This document shows, piece after piece, positions 16,933 to 25,061 of a DNA stretch of 64,000 bases. Both the position numbers and the translations under genes were made by a program. The stretch comes from Bradyrhizobium sp. NDS-1. GTDB lineage: Bacteria; Pseudomonadota; Alphaproteobacteria; Rhizobiales; Xanthobacteraceae. Below the pieces are notes generated by a model that worked only from the letters and a program-made list of their open reading frames with translations, made no database searches and was not told where the DNA came from. Position 1 is the first letter of the stretch. Each line of letters starts with the position of its first letter. The DNA lies in assembly GCF_032918005.1 (NCBI RefSeq), contig NZ_CP136628.1, positions 7,301,501-7,365,500 on the forward strand, written 5' to 3'.

Positions 16933-17523
16933 ATGAGTTCCGCCACCCGTCCGCTGGTGATCGCGACCGCCTTCGCCGCAAGCCTCGTTGTCGGGCTCCT
17001 GATCATGTTCTGGGCCATGGGCGGGGTCAGCAAGGTGGCGCAGCCGGCCGCGATCGGCGGTCCGTTCCAACTCACCGATCAGAACGGCAAGGCCGTCACC
17101 GACAAGAACCTCAAGGGCAAGCCGACCCTGATCTTCTTCGGCTACACCCATTGCCCCGACGTCTGCCCGACCTCGCTGTTCGAGATCTCGGAAGTGCTGC
17201 GCGCGCTGGGCAAGGATGCCGACAAGATCAACGCCGTCTTCATCTCGGTCGATCCCGAGCGGGATACGCCGGCGACCATGAAGGAATATCTGTCGAGCTT
17301 CGATCCGCACCTCGAGGGCCTGTCCGGCGACCCCGCCGAGACCGCAAAGGTCATCAGCTCCTACCGGGTCTACGCCAAGAAGGTCCCGACCAAGGACGGC
17401 GACTACACCATGGACCACACCGCCCTGATCTATCTGATGGACCGCGACGGGAGGTTCGTGTCGCCGTTTAACCTGAAGCGGACGCCGGAAGAGGCGGCGG
17501 CGGATTTAAAGAAGTATCTCTGA
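16933..17523 (+). CDS. SCO family copper-binding protein (cytochrome oxidase assembly)
   Basis: 196 residues, one N-terminal membrane anchor (VIATAFAASLVVGLLIMFWAM) and a periplasmic thioredoxin-like domain. The copper site is complete: CPDVCPTSL (two Cys, residues about 75-79) and the distal His in YTMDHTALIYLMD (about 160). SCO proteins deliver Cu or act as thiol reductants for the CuA site of cytochrome c oxidase subunit II. ATG at 16933 has AGGAAG upstream. It follows the 64-residue membrane protein. Confidence 0.95.
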   Translation: MSSATRPLVIATAFAASLVVGLLIMFWAMGGVSKVAQPAAIGGPFQLTDQNGKAVTDKNLKGKPTLIFFGYTHCPDVCPTSLFEISEVLRALGKDADKINAVFISVDPERDTPATMKEYLSSFDPHLEGLSGDPAETAKVISSYRVYAKKVPTKDGDYTMDHTALIYLMDRDGRFVSPFNLKRTPEEAAADLKKYL

Positions 17524-17720
17524 GGGCCAAGCAGCCTGCGCCAGGTGGGGGCTCGCTCCATTGAGGGGTTCTCGCCAAGAGGAGACACCCTCTCCCCCGC
17601 CCTCCCCCGCAAGCGGGGAAGGGAGCGCACCCTCCCCTTGGCCGCATTCCGCGCTCGCGTTCCCGGTGGGATGGTCTATAAGGCCCTCCGATCTCACTGA
17701 AATTCGTTCATTTCCGGCCG

Positions 17721-18656
17721 ATGGCTCCATCGCACCAGGCGAAATCGTCCAAATCTGCCCGTGGCTTGCTGACGGCACTGGCCGTCGGCGCCTGCCTGCT
17801 CACAGGCCTGCCCGGGGCCGAGGCTCAGGCTCCCGCCAAGCGGCCCCCGGCGGCACCTCAGGCCACGCCGCAGGTCGCGCCTCAAGCCGCCCCGCAGGCC
17901 GTTCCCGGCTTCTGGGATCCGCGGCGACGACCGGAACGGCCGGACCTGTCGCGCCTGACCGTGATCCGCTTCCTGACCGAGACCGACTACCCGCCGTTCA
18001 ACTATACTGGCGCTGACGGCAACCCGGCCGGCTTCAATGTCGATCTCGCCCGCGCGCTGTGCGAGGAGATCAAGGTCACCTGCACCGTGCAGATGCGGCG
18101 CTTCGAGACGCTGGTCGATGCGCTCTCCTCCAACCGGGGCGATGCCATCATTGCCTCGATGGCGGTGAGCCCGCAGCTGCGCGCCCGGGTCGACTTCACC
18201 GATCCCTATTACCGCGTGCCGGCGCGCTTCGTCTCCCGCAAGGACGCGGTGATGCCGGAGATCCGGCCCGAATATCTCGAGGGCAAGAAGGTCGGCGCCA
18301 TCGCCGGCTCCGCGCACGAGGCCTATCTCAAGGCCATGTTCACCGACGCCGAGCTGCATCCCTACCCCAACGACGACGCGATGCGCGCCGCATTGCGCAA
18401 GGGCGAGGTCGATTTCATCTTCGGCGACGCCATCTCGCTCGCGTTCTGGATCAACGGCACCGATTCCGGCGATTGCTGCGCCTTCTCCGGCGGCCCCTTC
18501 GTCGAGAGTCGTTTCTTCGGCGAGGGCATCGGCATCGCCGTGCGCAAGGGCAACGACGTGCTGCGCCAGGCGCTGAACTGGGCGCTGTTCCGCGTCTGGG
18601 AAAAAGGCCGCTACACCGATCTGTGGCTGCGGTATTTTTCAGTGAGCCCGTTCTAG
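17721..18656 (+). CDS. Periplasmic amino-acid-type solute-binding protein (SBP_bac_3)
   Basis: 311 residues. Signal peptide about 1-36 (LLTALAVGACLLTGLPGAEA-QA), then an Ala/Pro-rich linker of about 30 residues with repeated PQAAPQ-type units, then the binding domain: RFLTETDYPPFNYTGADGNPAGFNVDLARALC, AIIASMAVSPQLRARVDFTDPYY and GKKVGAIAGSAHEAYLK. This is the polar amino acid ABC binding protein family. No permease or ATPase is adjacent, so it is an orphan. ATG at 17721; the preceding 100 bases contain a hairpin-forming CCCCCGC/GCGGGG stretch but no gene. Confidence 0.85.
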   Translation: MAPSHQAKSSKSARGLLTALAVGACLLTGLPGAEAQAPAKRPPAAPQATPQVAPQAAPQAVPGFWDPRRRPERPDLSRLTVIRFLTETDYPPFNYTGADGNPAGFNVDLARALCEEIKVTCTVQMRRFETLVDALSSNRGDAIIASMAVSPQLRARVDFTDPYYRVPARFVSRKDAVMPEIRPEYLEGKKVGAIAGSAHEAYLKAMFTDAELHPYPNDDAMRAALRKGEVDFIFGDAISLAFWINGTDSGDCCAFSGGPFVESRFFGEGIGIAVRKGNDVLRQALNWALFRVWEKGRYTDLWLRYFSVSPF

Positions 18657-18739
18657 CCATCGCCTCGGAATGACGACCGAGACCATTTTTGCATTCTGCC
18701 CGGAAATCGCTATTTTCCGCGGCCCGGAGGCCCTTCTTG

Positions 18740-20383
18740 ATGTCCGTTATCGATCCCGACATGAACCCGAGCGATTTGCGTGCGCTCGCCGAACAATCCA
18801 ACGCCTGGCCGTTCGAGCAGGCGAAGGCCATCGTCGCGCGGCTGAAGAAGAGCCCGAAGGACGAGGTGCTGTTCGAGACCGGTTACGGGCCGTCAGGCCT
18901 GCCGCATATCGGCACGTTCGGCGAGGTCGCGCGCACCTCGATGGTGCGGCATGCCTTTCGCGTGCTGACCGAGGACAAGATCAAGACACGCCTGCTCGCC
19001 TTCTCCGACGACATGGACGGGTTTCGGAAGGTGCCCGACAACGTGCCCAACAAGGAGATGCTGACGGCGCATCTCGGCAAGCCGCTGACGCGGGTGCCGG
19101 ATCCGTTCTCGAACGAATATCCGTCGTTCGGCGCGCACAATAACGCGCGCTTGCGCGCGTTTCTGGATCATTTCGGCTTCGACTACGAGTTCGCGAGCTC
19201 GACCGACTACTACACATCAGGCCGCTTCGACGCGACGCTGCTCAAGATGCTGGCCGCCTACGACCAGGTGATGGCGATCATCCTGCCGACGCTGGGTCCC
19301 GATCGCCGCGCCACCTATTCGCCGTTCCTGCCCATCAGCAAGACGACGGGCGTCGTGCTGCAGGTGCCGATGATCCGCCGCGACGTCGCCGCGGGCACGG
19401 TGACCTATGTCGATCCCGATACGAACCAGGAAGTCGAGACGCCCGTCACCGGCGGCAATGTGAAGTGCCAATGGAAGGCCGACTGGGCGATGCGCTGGGT
19501 CGCGCTCGGCGTCGACTACGAGATGGCCGGCAAGGACCTGATCGACTCGGTGAAGCTGTCCGGTGCCATCGCGCGGGCGCTCGGCGCCACGCCGCCGGAA
19601 GGCTTCAACTACGAGCTTTTCCTCGACGAGAAGGGCCAGAAGATATCGAAGTCCAAGGGCAATGGCCTCACCATCGACGAATGGCTGCGCTACGCCTCGC
19701 CGGAATCGCTGTCGCTGTTCATGTATCGCGAGCCGAAGGCGGCCAAGCGGCTCTATTTCGACGTCATCCCGCGCAATGTCGACGACTACCAGCAATTCAT
19801 CGACGGTTTTGCCAAGCAGGACGGCAAGCAACAGCTCGGCAATCCGGTCTGGCACATCCACAACGGCCATCCGCCGAAGGGCGACATGCCCGTGACGTTC
19901 CAGCTTCTGCTGACGCTGGTGTCGTCGTCGAACGCGGAGAATGCCGAGACGCTGTGGGGCTTCATCGGCCGCTACCGTCCCGGCGTGAGCCCGCAGACGC
20001 ATCCGAAGCTGGATGCGATGGTGGGCTATGCCATTAATTATTATCGCGATTTCGTCGCGCCGACGAAGACGTTCCGCGAACCCACCGAGACCGAGCGCGC
20101 CGCGCTGCAGGATCTGCGCGATGCGCTGTCGCAGCTCGCGCAGGACGCATCGGCCGAGGACATCCAGAACGTCGTCTACGAGATCGGCCGCCGCGAGCCG
20201 TTCCTCGATCCTGTCAAGAAGGGCAAGGACGGCCGCCCCGGCGTCACGCTGGACTGGTTCAACATGCTCTACCAGGTGCTGCTTGGCCAGGAGAAGGGCC
20301 CGCGCTTCGGCTCCTTCGTCGCGGTGTACGGCGTGCAGAACGCGGTCAACATGATCGACGGGGCGCTGGCGCGGAGCGCGTGA
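18740..20383 (+). CDS. lysK: Lysine--tRNA ligase, class I
   Basis: 547 residues. A class I aminoacyl-tRNA synthetase: HIGH-type motif [10 protein letters not shown] (about 55-64) and KMSKS-type motif KISKSKGNG (about 314-322). Class I LysRS is the archaeal type that alphaproteobacteria use instead of the class II enzyme. It charges tRNA-Lys in the cytoplasm. Start ATG at 18740 with GGAGG about 10 bases upstream; the frame is open to 18689 but the added residues are not conserved-looking. It is followed by a palindromic repeat at 20391. Confidence 0.96.
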   Translation: MSVIDPDMNPSDLRALAEQSNAWPFEQAKAIVARLKKSPKDEVLFETGYGPSGLPHIGTFGEVARTSMVRHAFRVLTEDKIKTRLLAFSDDMDGFRKVPDNVPNKEMLTAHLGKPLTRVPDPFSNEYPSFGAHNNARLRAFLDHFGFDYEFASSTDYYTSGRFDATLLKMLAAYDQVMAIILPTLGPDRRATYSPFLPISKTTGVVLQVPMIRRDVAAGTVTYVDPDTNQEVETPVTGGNVKCQWKADWAMRWVALGVDYEMAGKDLIDSVKLSGAIARALGATPPEGFNYELFLDEKGQKISKSKGNGLTIDEWLRYASPESLSLFMYREPKAAKRLYFDVIPRNVDDYQQFIDGFAKQDGKQQLGNPVWHIHNGHPPKGDMPVTFQLLLTLVSSSNAENAETLWGFIGRYRPGVSPQTHPKLDAMVGYAINYYRDFVAPTKTFREPTETERAALQDLRDALSQLAQDASAEDIQNVVYEIGRREPFLDPVKKGKDGRPGVTLDWFNMLYQVLLGQEKGPRFGSFVAVYGVQNAVNMIDGALARSA

Positions 20384-20390
20384 GGCCGGT

Positions 20391-20476
20391 GTAGCCCGGA
20401 TGGAGCGAACCGCAATCCGGGGTTCTCACCAGATGCACGAGCCGTCCCAGATTGCGCTTCGCTCCATCCGGGCTAC
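20391..20476. repeat. Inverted repeat GTAGCCCGGATGGAGCGAA, family C
   Basis: Perfect 19-bp arms at 20391-20409 and 20458-20476 around a loop that contains GCAATCCGGGG. It lies between lysK and the convergent carbonic anhydrase remnant, where it may terminate both. A degraded single-arm relative (CGTAGCCTGGATCGAG...GCAATCCGGGCTAC) lies at about 51590-51625. Confidence 0.75.
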
Positions 20477-20486
20477 GAACTCCCGC

Positions 20487-21240
20487 TCAGATCGACCTTA
20501 GCACGTAGCGCCTGTTGTCCTTCTGCACCGGGCGCGCATTCATCGGATAGAGCTTTGCGAATGCGGCGACGTCGGTGGCCGACACCTGGATCGCGGTGGT
20601 CAGCAGCAGCCATTCGACCACCTCCGAGCACGGCGGCGTCGTCAGCGAGCCGGGATAGCGGAAATAGCTGAGCTTTTGGGGCAGCATGGCGTGCGGATCG
20701 ATGCCGGCATCGGCCTTCACCGCCGGGCCTTCCGCCGCCGGCATGGTCTTGACGATCTTGCCGAAGGCCGCGTTCGGCCTGCCCTCGCCATCAGCACGCC
20801 GACCACGGCGAGCCCGCCGGCCTCGTGCGATGGACGAAATGCGCCTCCATCGGAAAATTCTTGCCGCCGATCATGTGCTCGCTCGGCCGGTGGAAGTGCA
20901 CTTGAAGCAGCTTGTACTTGACGTCGCCGAGCATCAACGTGCTGCCCTCGGCGAAATTGAGCTGGATCGTGTGGCCGTTGTTGACGATGGTGTCGGCGCT
21001 CTTGCCCCAATTCAGTTTCAGAACCGGCAATTGCGACTTGATCGTCCCCTCGATGTCGATCGGCGATTGCTGCAGGCCGACCGCACAGGCCTTGTTGGCC
21101 GCGTCGAGATCGCCCCATTTGGCCGGGCCGCCGACGCCCTCATAGCTCCAATGCGCGCCTTCGGCGGCAAAGGCCGGCTTGCACAGCGGACAGAGCGCGA
21201 GACCCGCGAGGGCCTTCAAGGCATGACGGCGATTCATCAT
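20487..21240 (-). pseudogene. Alpha-type carbonic anhydrase gene with two single-base deletions
   Basis: Three minus-strand frames together spell one alpha-carbonic anhydrase. Frame 1 (from 21240) gives a twin-arginine-like signal MMNRRHALKALAGLALC, then LQQSPIDIEG, VHFHRPSEHM (two zinc His) and EAHFVH (third zinc His). Frame 2 continues EAGGLAVVGVLMA at about 20817-20780. Frame 3 continues from about 20785 with GRPNAAFGKIVKTM to the normal end YPGSLTTPPCSEVVEWLL...RRYVLRSI. Each step is explained by one missing base, about 45 bases apart. As written, translation stops at 20791 after 149 residues, losing the Thr-containing SLTTPPC block. It is either a young pseudogene or a sequencing/assembly error. 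Confidence 0.85.
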
Positions 21241-21334
21241 ATTCCCCTAAGATAAAGGTGGGCCGGCAATATCGGCCGCAACCCATGCGAGAGGGTCGGT
21301 GAGTCGCAATGGCGATCACGGGGATCAGGAAGGC

Positions 21335-21946
21335 TCACGCCTTGTTGCGGAAGGTCTCCAATACCGCCGCGACGATCTTCTGTCCGTTTCTGCGCAGCTT
21401 CCTGGAATCGTCCGCGTAGGGGAGCAATAGCCCGATCTTGCAGATCATCGCGTCGATCATCCGGCTGAGCAGATCGACATCCTCCGCATTCAATTCGCCA
21501 TCGCGCTTCAGCGCCCGCAGCGTCGCGATCAGGAGCGCGGTCGGATAGGTCTCCTCGATCTCGCGATAGCGCGGTTCGCCGAGCACGGCCTGCGCTTCCT
21601 GGATGACGATGCGCGCATAGGCCGGCTCTTCGCAGGCGTCGAGATAGGCGTCGATGCCGGCGCTGAGACGGTCCCAGATCTTGCGCTCGCCCCTTGCCGC
21701 GGCCTCGATTCTGGCGGCCGCCTCGCGCTGCATGGCGACCACCACGGCGTCGAACAGCGCCTTCTTGTCCTCGAAGTGATGGTAGAACGCACCGCGCGTG
21801 ACCCGCGCCGCCCGCGAGATGGCCTCCATGCCCGCCGCCTGAAATCCATTGGCGGCGAACGCTTCGCGTCCGGCATCGAGCAGCGCCTGCCTGGTGGCCT
21901 CGCTGTACTCTTCCCGACGGCTCTTTGGAGGATCCTTCGCCCGCAT
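21335..21946 (-). CDS. TetR family transcriptional regulator
   Basis: 203 residues. The N-terminal HTH is classical: ATRQALLDAGREAFAANGFQAAGMEAISRAARVTRGAFYHHFEDKKALFDAVV (about residues 14-64). The C-terminal helices resemble the TetR_C group seen next to stress or efflux genes. ATG at 21946 begins MRAKDPPKSRREEY; an in-frame ATG at 21988 would begin inside the operator palindrome with no ribosome-binding site. It is divergent from the SnoaL-like gene, with a 17-bp palindrome at 21992-22008, so it very probably represses that operon and itself. Confidence 0.92.
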   Translation of the reverse strand: MRAKDPPKSRREEYSEATRQALLDAGREAFAANGFQAAGMEAISRAARVTRGAFYHHFEDKKALFDAVVVAMQREAAARIEAAARGERKIWDRLSAGIDAYLDACEEPAYARIVIQEAQAVLGEPRYREIEETYPTALLIATLRALKRDGELNAEDVDLLSRMIDAMICKIGLLLPYADDSRKLRRNGQKIVAAVLETFRNKA

Positions 21947-21991
21947 CGCGCGCAACCTAATGCTTGACGCGTCGGTATCAAACCGCATATA

Positions 21992-22008
21992 ACATACATT
22001 ATGTATGT
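21992..22008. promoter_or_regulatory. Probable TetR operator, ACATACAT-T-ATGTATGT
   Basis: A perfect 8+1+8 palindrome in the divergent gap between the TetR gene and the SnoaL/DUF3237/aquaporin operon. It is an AT-rich island in GC-rich DNA and lies 31 bases from the chosen start on the right and 45 from the one on the left. Size and symmetry fit a TetR dimer site. Confidence 0.8.
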
Positions 22009-22039
22009 ATTAGACATATGGAATGTCATGAGGTGCCCT

Positions 22040-22498
22040 ATGGACGGCAGGCGGATGTTCGAGCTGGCGGAACGGCTGGCGATCGCGAAGAGCCGGCAGG
22101 ACGTTCCTGCGGCGCTGGAGGTGCTGCATCCGGACATGGTGCTGGAGACGCCGGCCTTCGGCACCAGGGTGCAAGGTCTCGCCGAAAACGAGCGCATCCT
22201 GACGCGCTTCTTCAAGTCCTTCCCCGACTATCACGTCACGCTCGACGGCCACGCCAATTCCGCCGATACGCTGATCTGCTGGGGCACCGCCCGGATGACG
22301 ATGACGGGCGATCGCTTCGGAGGCGAGCCCAACGGACGCCGTGCCGAGCTGCCCGTGTTCATCGCCTTCTCCTTTCGCGACGACAAAATCGTGCATGAAC
22401 GCTTCGTCTTCGATCTCTCCGAACTGTGCGCCCAATCCGGCCTCTCGACCGACGCGGTCCGGCGCAAGCTGTTCGGCGATGTGCCACGGGCGGCATAG
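22040..22498 (+). CDS. SnoaL-like/NTF2-fold protein (ester cyclase type)
   Basis: 152 residues starting MDGRRMFELAERLAIAKSRQ. It has the SnoaL pattern ALEVLHPDMVLETPAFGTRVQGLAENERILTRFFKSFPDYHVTLDGHA followed by FIAFSFRDDKIVHERFVFDLSELC. The fold is used by polyketide cyclases and small-molecule isomerases; the reaction here is unknown. ATG at 22040 is favoured by GAGGTG five bases upstream; earlier in-frame starts at 22001 and 22028 lie in or next to the operator. First gene of a three-gene unit with DUF3237 and aquaporin. Confidence 0.8.
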   Translation: MDGRRMFELAERLAIAKSRQDVPAALEVLHPDMVLETPAFGTRVQGLAENERILTRFFKSFPDYHVTLDGHANSADTLICWGTARMTMTGDRFGGEPNGRRAELPVFIAFSFRDDKIVHERFVFDLSELCAQSGLSTDAVRRKLFGDVPRAA

Positions 22499-22553
22499 CC
22501 GGCACATTCCATCCAAGACGTCCATCCGAGACAATCAAGGAGTGCCAGAGACC

Positions 22554-23045
22554 ATGGCCGATCCCCGCCTCAAATCCGTCGGCGATCTCGAGACCCGGCA
22601 TCTCCTGGACATCGTCGTCGATCTCGATCCGCGCCTCAATTTCGGTGCCGGTCCCGTCGGGCAGCGCGTGCTGTTCCGCGCAGCCAAGGGATCGTTCGAA
22701 GGCCCGCGCCTGCGCGGCGAGGTGCTGCAGGGCGGCGGTGACTGGGCCTTGTTTCGCGCCGATGGCACCATGACGCTCGATGTCCGCCTGTCGCTGCGGA
22801 CGCATGATGGCGAGCTGATCTATATGACGTATGGCGGCCGCTGGGTGACGCCGCAGGCTCTGCGCGCCGAGATGGCGGATCCGGCGCGGCGCACCAAGGT
22901 CGATCCCGCCCGATATTACTTCCGCACCAATCCGCTGTTCGAAACCGGCTCGCAGAGCTACGCCTGGCTCAATGACATCGTCTGTGTCGGCAAGGGCTAT
23001 CTCGTCGAGGGCGCGGTCGCCTACAAGATCTTCGAAGTGCTGTGA
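22554..23045 (+). CDS. DUF3237 family protein
   Basis: 163 residues starting MADPRLKSVGDLETRHLLDI. The family pattern is clear: GQRVLFRAAKGSFEGPRLRGEVLQGGGDWALFRADGTMTLDVRLSLRTHDGELIYMTYGGRW, and the end LNDIVCVGKGYLVEGAVAYKIFEVL. DUF3237 is a small beta-barrel of unknown activity, often beside oxidoreductases or SnoaL-like proteins. AAGGAG lies about 13 bases before ATG at 22554. Its stop overlaps the start of the aquaporin gene, so translation is coupled. Confidence 0.85.
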   Translation: MADPRLKSVGDLETRHLLDIVVDLDPRLNFGAGPVGQRVLFRAAKGSFEGPRLRGEVLQGGGDWALFRADGTMTLDVRLSLRTHDGELIYMTYGGRWVTPQALRAEMADPARRTKVDPARYYFRTNPLFETGSQSYAWLNDIVCVGKGYLVEGAVAYKIFEVL

Positions 23046-23758
23046 GGCGTTTCGTGAATGCGGTGAGCGAATTGCGTCATGCCGGTGGTCGCAATGACGG
23101 ACCTTCCCTCGCGCGGTCACTGGTGGCAGAGGGACTCGGCACCGCCTACCTCCTCATCGCGATCGTGGGCTCCGGTATCCTTGGCGAGAGGCTGGCCGCA
23201 GGCAATATCGCTCTGGCCTTGCTCGCAAATGCGCTCTCGACGGGGGCAGCGCTCTACGCCCTGATCGTCTGGCTCGCGCCGTTGTCGGGCGCTCATTTCA
23301 ATCCACTGATCTCGCTGGTACTGGCATTTCGCGGCGACATCGCGCCGCGCGTCGCCGGATTATATGTGCCAGCCCAGTTGGCCGGCGCCATCGCCGGCGT
23401 CGCCATCGCTGACGCGATTTTCGACATGCCGCTCTACTCGCTGTCATCCCATCTGCGCAGCGGTCATTCGCAATGGCTGAGCGAATTCCTGATCACGTTT
23501 GGCCTGATCGGAATGGTGTGGACCTGCTCGCGCGTGCAGCCCTCCGCTCTTGCGGGCGCGGTCGCCGCCTATATTGGAGCCGGCTTCTGGTTCACTGCGA
23601 CGGATTTTGCCAATCCAGCAGTCGCTCTGGCGCGCGCATTCACCGACACTTTCTCCGGAATTCGTCCGATCGACGTCCCCGGCTTCCTCATCGCGGAAAT
23701 GCTGGGCGCTGTGGCGGCCGTGGCGTTGTTTCGCTGGCTCGTGCCGAGCTTGCGCTGA
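23042..23758 (+). CDS. Aquaporin/MIP family channel
   Basis: 238 residues, six membrane segments plus two half-helices. The first pore loop reads SGAHFNPLISL (NPL in place of NPA) and the second ATDFANPAVALARAF (canonical NPA with following Arg). NPL-type first loops are seen in some aquaglyceroporin-like and arsenite-linked channels, but no ars gene is present here. Start GTG at 23042 overlaps the DUF3237 stop by 4 bases. As third gene of a TetR-controlled unit it may let a small neutral solute in or out. Confidence 0.85.
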   Translation: MRRFVNAVSELRHAGGRNDGPSLARSLVAEGLGTAYLLIAIVGSGILGERLAAGNIALALLANALSTGAALYALIVWLAPLSGAHFNPLISLVLAFRGDIAPRVAGLYVPAQLAGAIAGVAIADAIFDMPLYSLSSHLRSGHSQWLSEFLITFGLIGMVWTCSRVQPSALAGAVAAYIGAGFWFTATDFANPAVALARAFTDTFSGIRPIDVPGFLIAEMLGAVAAVALFRWLVPSLR

Positions 23759-23770
23759 CGACGAGCACCG

Positions 23771-24424
23771 TCACTGGCTCGTCCACACGATCCGCGCGAC
23801 CCACGCCACCTCCCCGACGGCCATCGTGCGTCCGGCCGGTGACGCATCGAGCGACTGCAGCTCCAGGGCCTTCGCGGTACGGCGCCTCAGCGTTGCGATG
23901 GTCACCTCACCCGCCTTGCTTCTCACCACCACGCGATCGCCCTTGCGGATCTGCGCGCCCGGCGACACCAGGACGATGTCGCCGTCGCGGTAAACGGGGG
24001 CGAACGCATCGCCGGAAATCTCCAGCGCAAACGTGTCGCTGTTCTCGGTGGTGGGAAGCGCGGTTTCGGTCCAGCCCTTTCCCGAGGGAAGGCCGGATTC
24101 GTCGAAGGCGCCGCTCGTGCTGGCCTGCGCGAAGCCGAGCATCGGGACCGAGCGGCCATGACCGGCGTCGTCGTCGATCAGCCTCGCAAAGCTCTCGATC
24201 GAGGCGCCGGCCGCCGCCAGCGCCTTCGCGATCGATTCGGTCGAGGGCCAACGCTCGCGGCCGTCAGAGGTGACGCGCTTGGACCTGTTGAAGGTGGTGG
24301 GATCGAGCCCGGCGCGCTTGGCAAGGCCCGACGGCGACAGGCCGGCGCGCTCCGCCAGCCGATCCAGCGCGACCCAGATCTGGTCGTGAGTCAGTATCCT
24401 CTGCGCTTTGGCCTGTTTGACCAT
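23771..24424 (-). CDS. HTH repressor with S24/LexA-like C-terminal domain lacking the catalytic serine
   Basis: 217 residues. The N-terminal HTH is LAERAGLSPSGLAKRAGLDPTTFNRSKR, with a second half WPSTESIAKALAAAGASIESF. The C-terminal domain has the S24 layout, but the site that normally reads GDSMxPxxxDGD is GDAFAPVYRDGDIVLV: the nucleophilic Ser is Ala, and the distal Lys position in EVTIATLRRR is not clearly kept. It should dimerise but not self-cleave, so a signal other than RecA-type cleavage must release it. ATG at 24424 is preferred to a TTG at 24445. No target gene is evident. Confidence 0.8.
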   Translation of the reverse strand: MVKQAKAQRILTHDQIWVALDRLAERAGLSPSGLAKRAGLDPTTFNRSKRVTSDGRERWPSTESIAKALAAAGASIESFARLIDDDAGHGRSVPMLGFAQASTSGAFDESGLPSGKGWTETALPTTENSDTFALEISGDAFAPVYRDGDIVLVSPGAQIRKGDRVVVRSKAGEVTIATLRRRTAKALELQSLDASPAGRTMAVGEVAWVARIVWTSQ

Positions 24425-24519
24425 GGAAGGTCCAGCCCGTCGCAACTCAGGAAAACTGTCCTCAAATCAACCGGTTTTCCGTTTTTCGCGCAAGAGGCGG
24501 CGGGCGAGGCGCTTTCAAC

Positions 24520-24647
24520 CCGGACGGACACCGGTTCGCGTCCAGAAAACGCGTCAAAACGGAGATTTGGAGCCCGCTCCGATTTCATCGGAACGGAATA
24601 GGCTCTAAGCCTTGAGTTCGGAGGGGGCGGCCTTTACGGTCGCCCCC
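24520..24647 (+). other. Intergenic block with a repeat-like stretch and a strong GC hairpin
   Basis: 24520-24610 (GACACCGGTTCGCGTCCAG ... CCGCTCCGATTTCATCGGAA) resembles a dispersed Bradyrhizobium intergenic element (recollection). It is followed by a 10-bp stem GGGGGCGGCC-TTTAC-GGTCGCCCCC at 24623-24647 and then GGGTTTTG, which is terminator-like on the plus strand although no plus-strand gene precedes it. A small RNA ending at the hairpin is possible but has no other support. No protein gene is seen between 24425 and 24716. Confidence 0.4.
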
Positions 24648-24716
24648 GGGTTTTGAGGACCCGCAAGAGGCGAAAAAACCTAGAAGACTCAAAGAGCAAA
24701 CAGGGCTGCGGTAGCG

Positions 24717-25061
24717 GTGGTCAAGATCTACAAAATCTGTCCGGCCTCGGCCTGGCGCGAGGCGGAGCGGCAGGGTGTCTACCGGGGCAGCGCTGACGAT
24801 GCGCGCGACGGCTTCATCCATTTCTCGACCGCCGCCCAGGTTCCCGAGACCCTCCGCAAGCACTATTTCGGGCAGCGCGCGCTGTTCCTGGTCGAGGTCG
24901 ACGGCGACGCGCTCGGAGCCGAGCTGCGCTGGGAGCGCTCGCGCAATGACGAGCTGTTTCCACACCTCTATGGCGAGCTCGATTTCGGCGCTGTGCTGTC
25001 GGTGATGAACCTCAACATGCGCTCCGACGGCAGCCACGACACTCCGGAGCTTGCGCCGTGA
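24717..25061 (+). CDS. DUF952 family protein
   Basis: 114 residues, start GTG at 24717. It shows the DUF952 pattern VKIYKICPASAWREAERQGVYRGSADDARDGFIHFSTAAQVPETL and ALFLVEVDGDALG, with the conserved DGFIHFST. The fold resembles ADP-ribosyltransferase-like or glutathione-S-transferase-associated small domains, but no activity is established. Its stop codon overlaps the GTG start of pyrD by four bases, so the two are translationally coupled. That arrangement is common in this bacterial group. Confidence 0.88.
   Translation: MVKIYKICPASAWREAERQGVYRGSADDARDGFIHFSTAAQVPETLRKHYFGQRALFLVEVDGDALGAELRWERSRNDELFPHLYGELDFGAVLSVMNLNMRSDGSHDTPELAP

Noticed and set aside
23042..23758. Arsenic-resistance linkage of the aquaporin
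   Set aside because: NPL-type loops occur in arsenite channels of rhizobia, but no arsR, arsC or arsH gene lies nearby.
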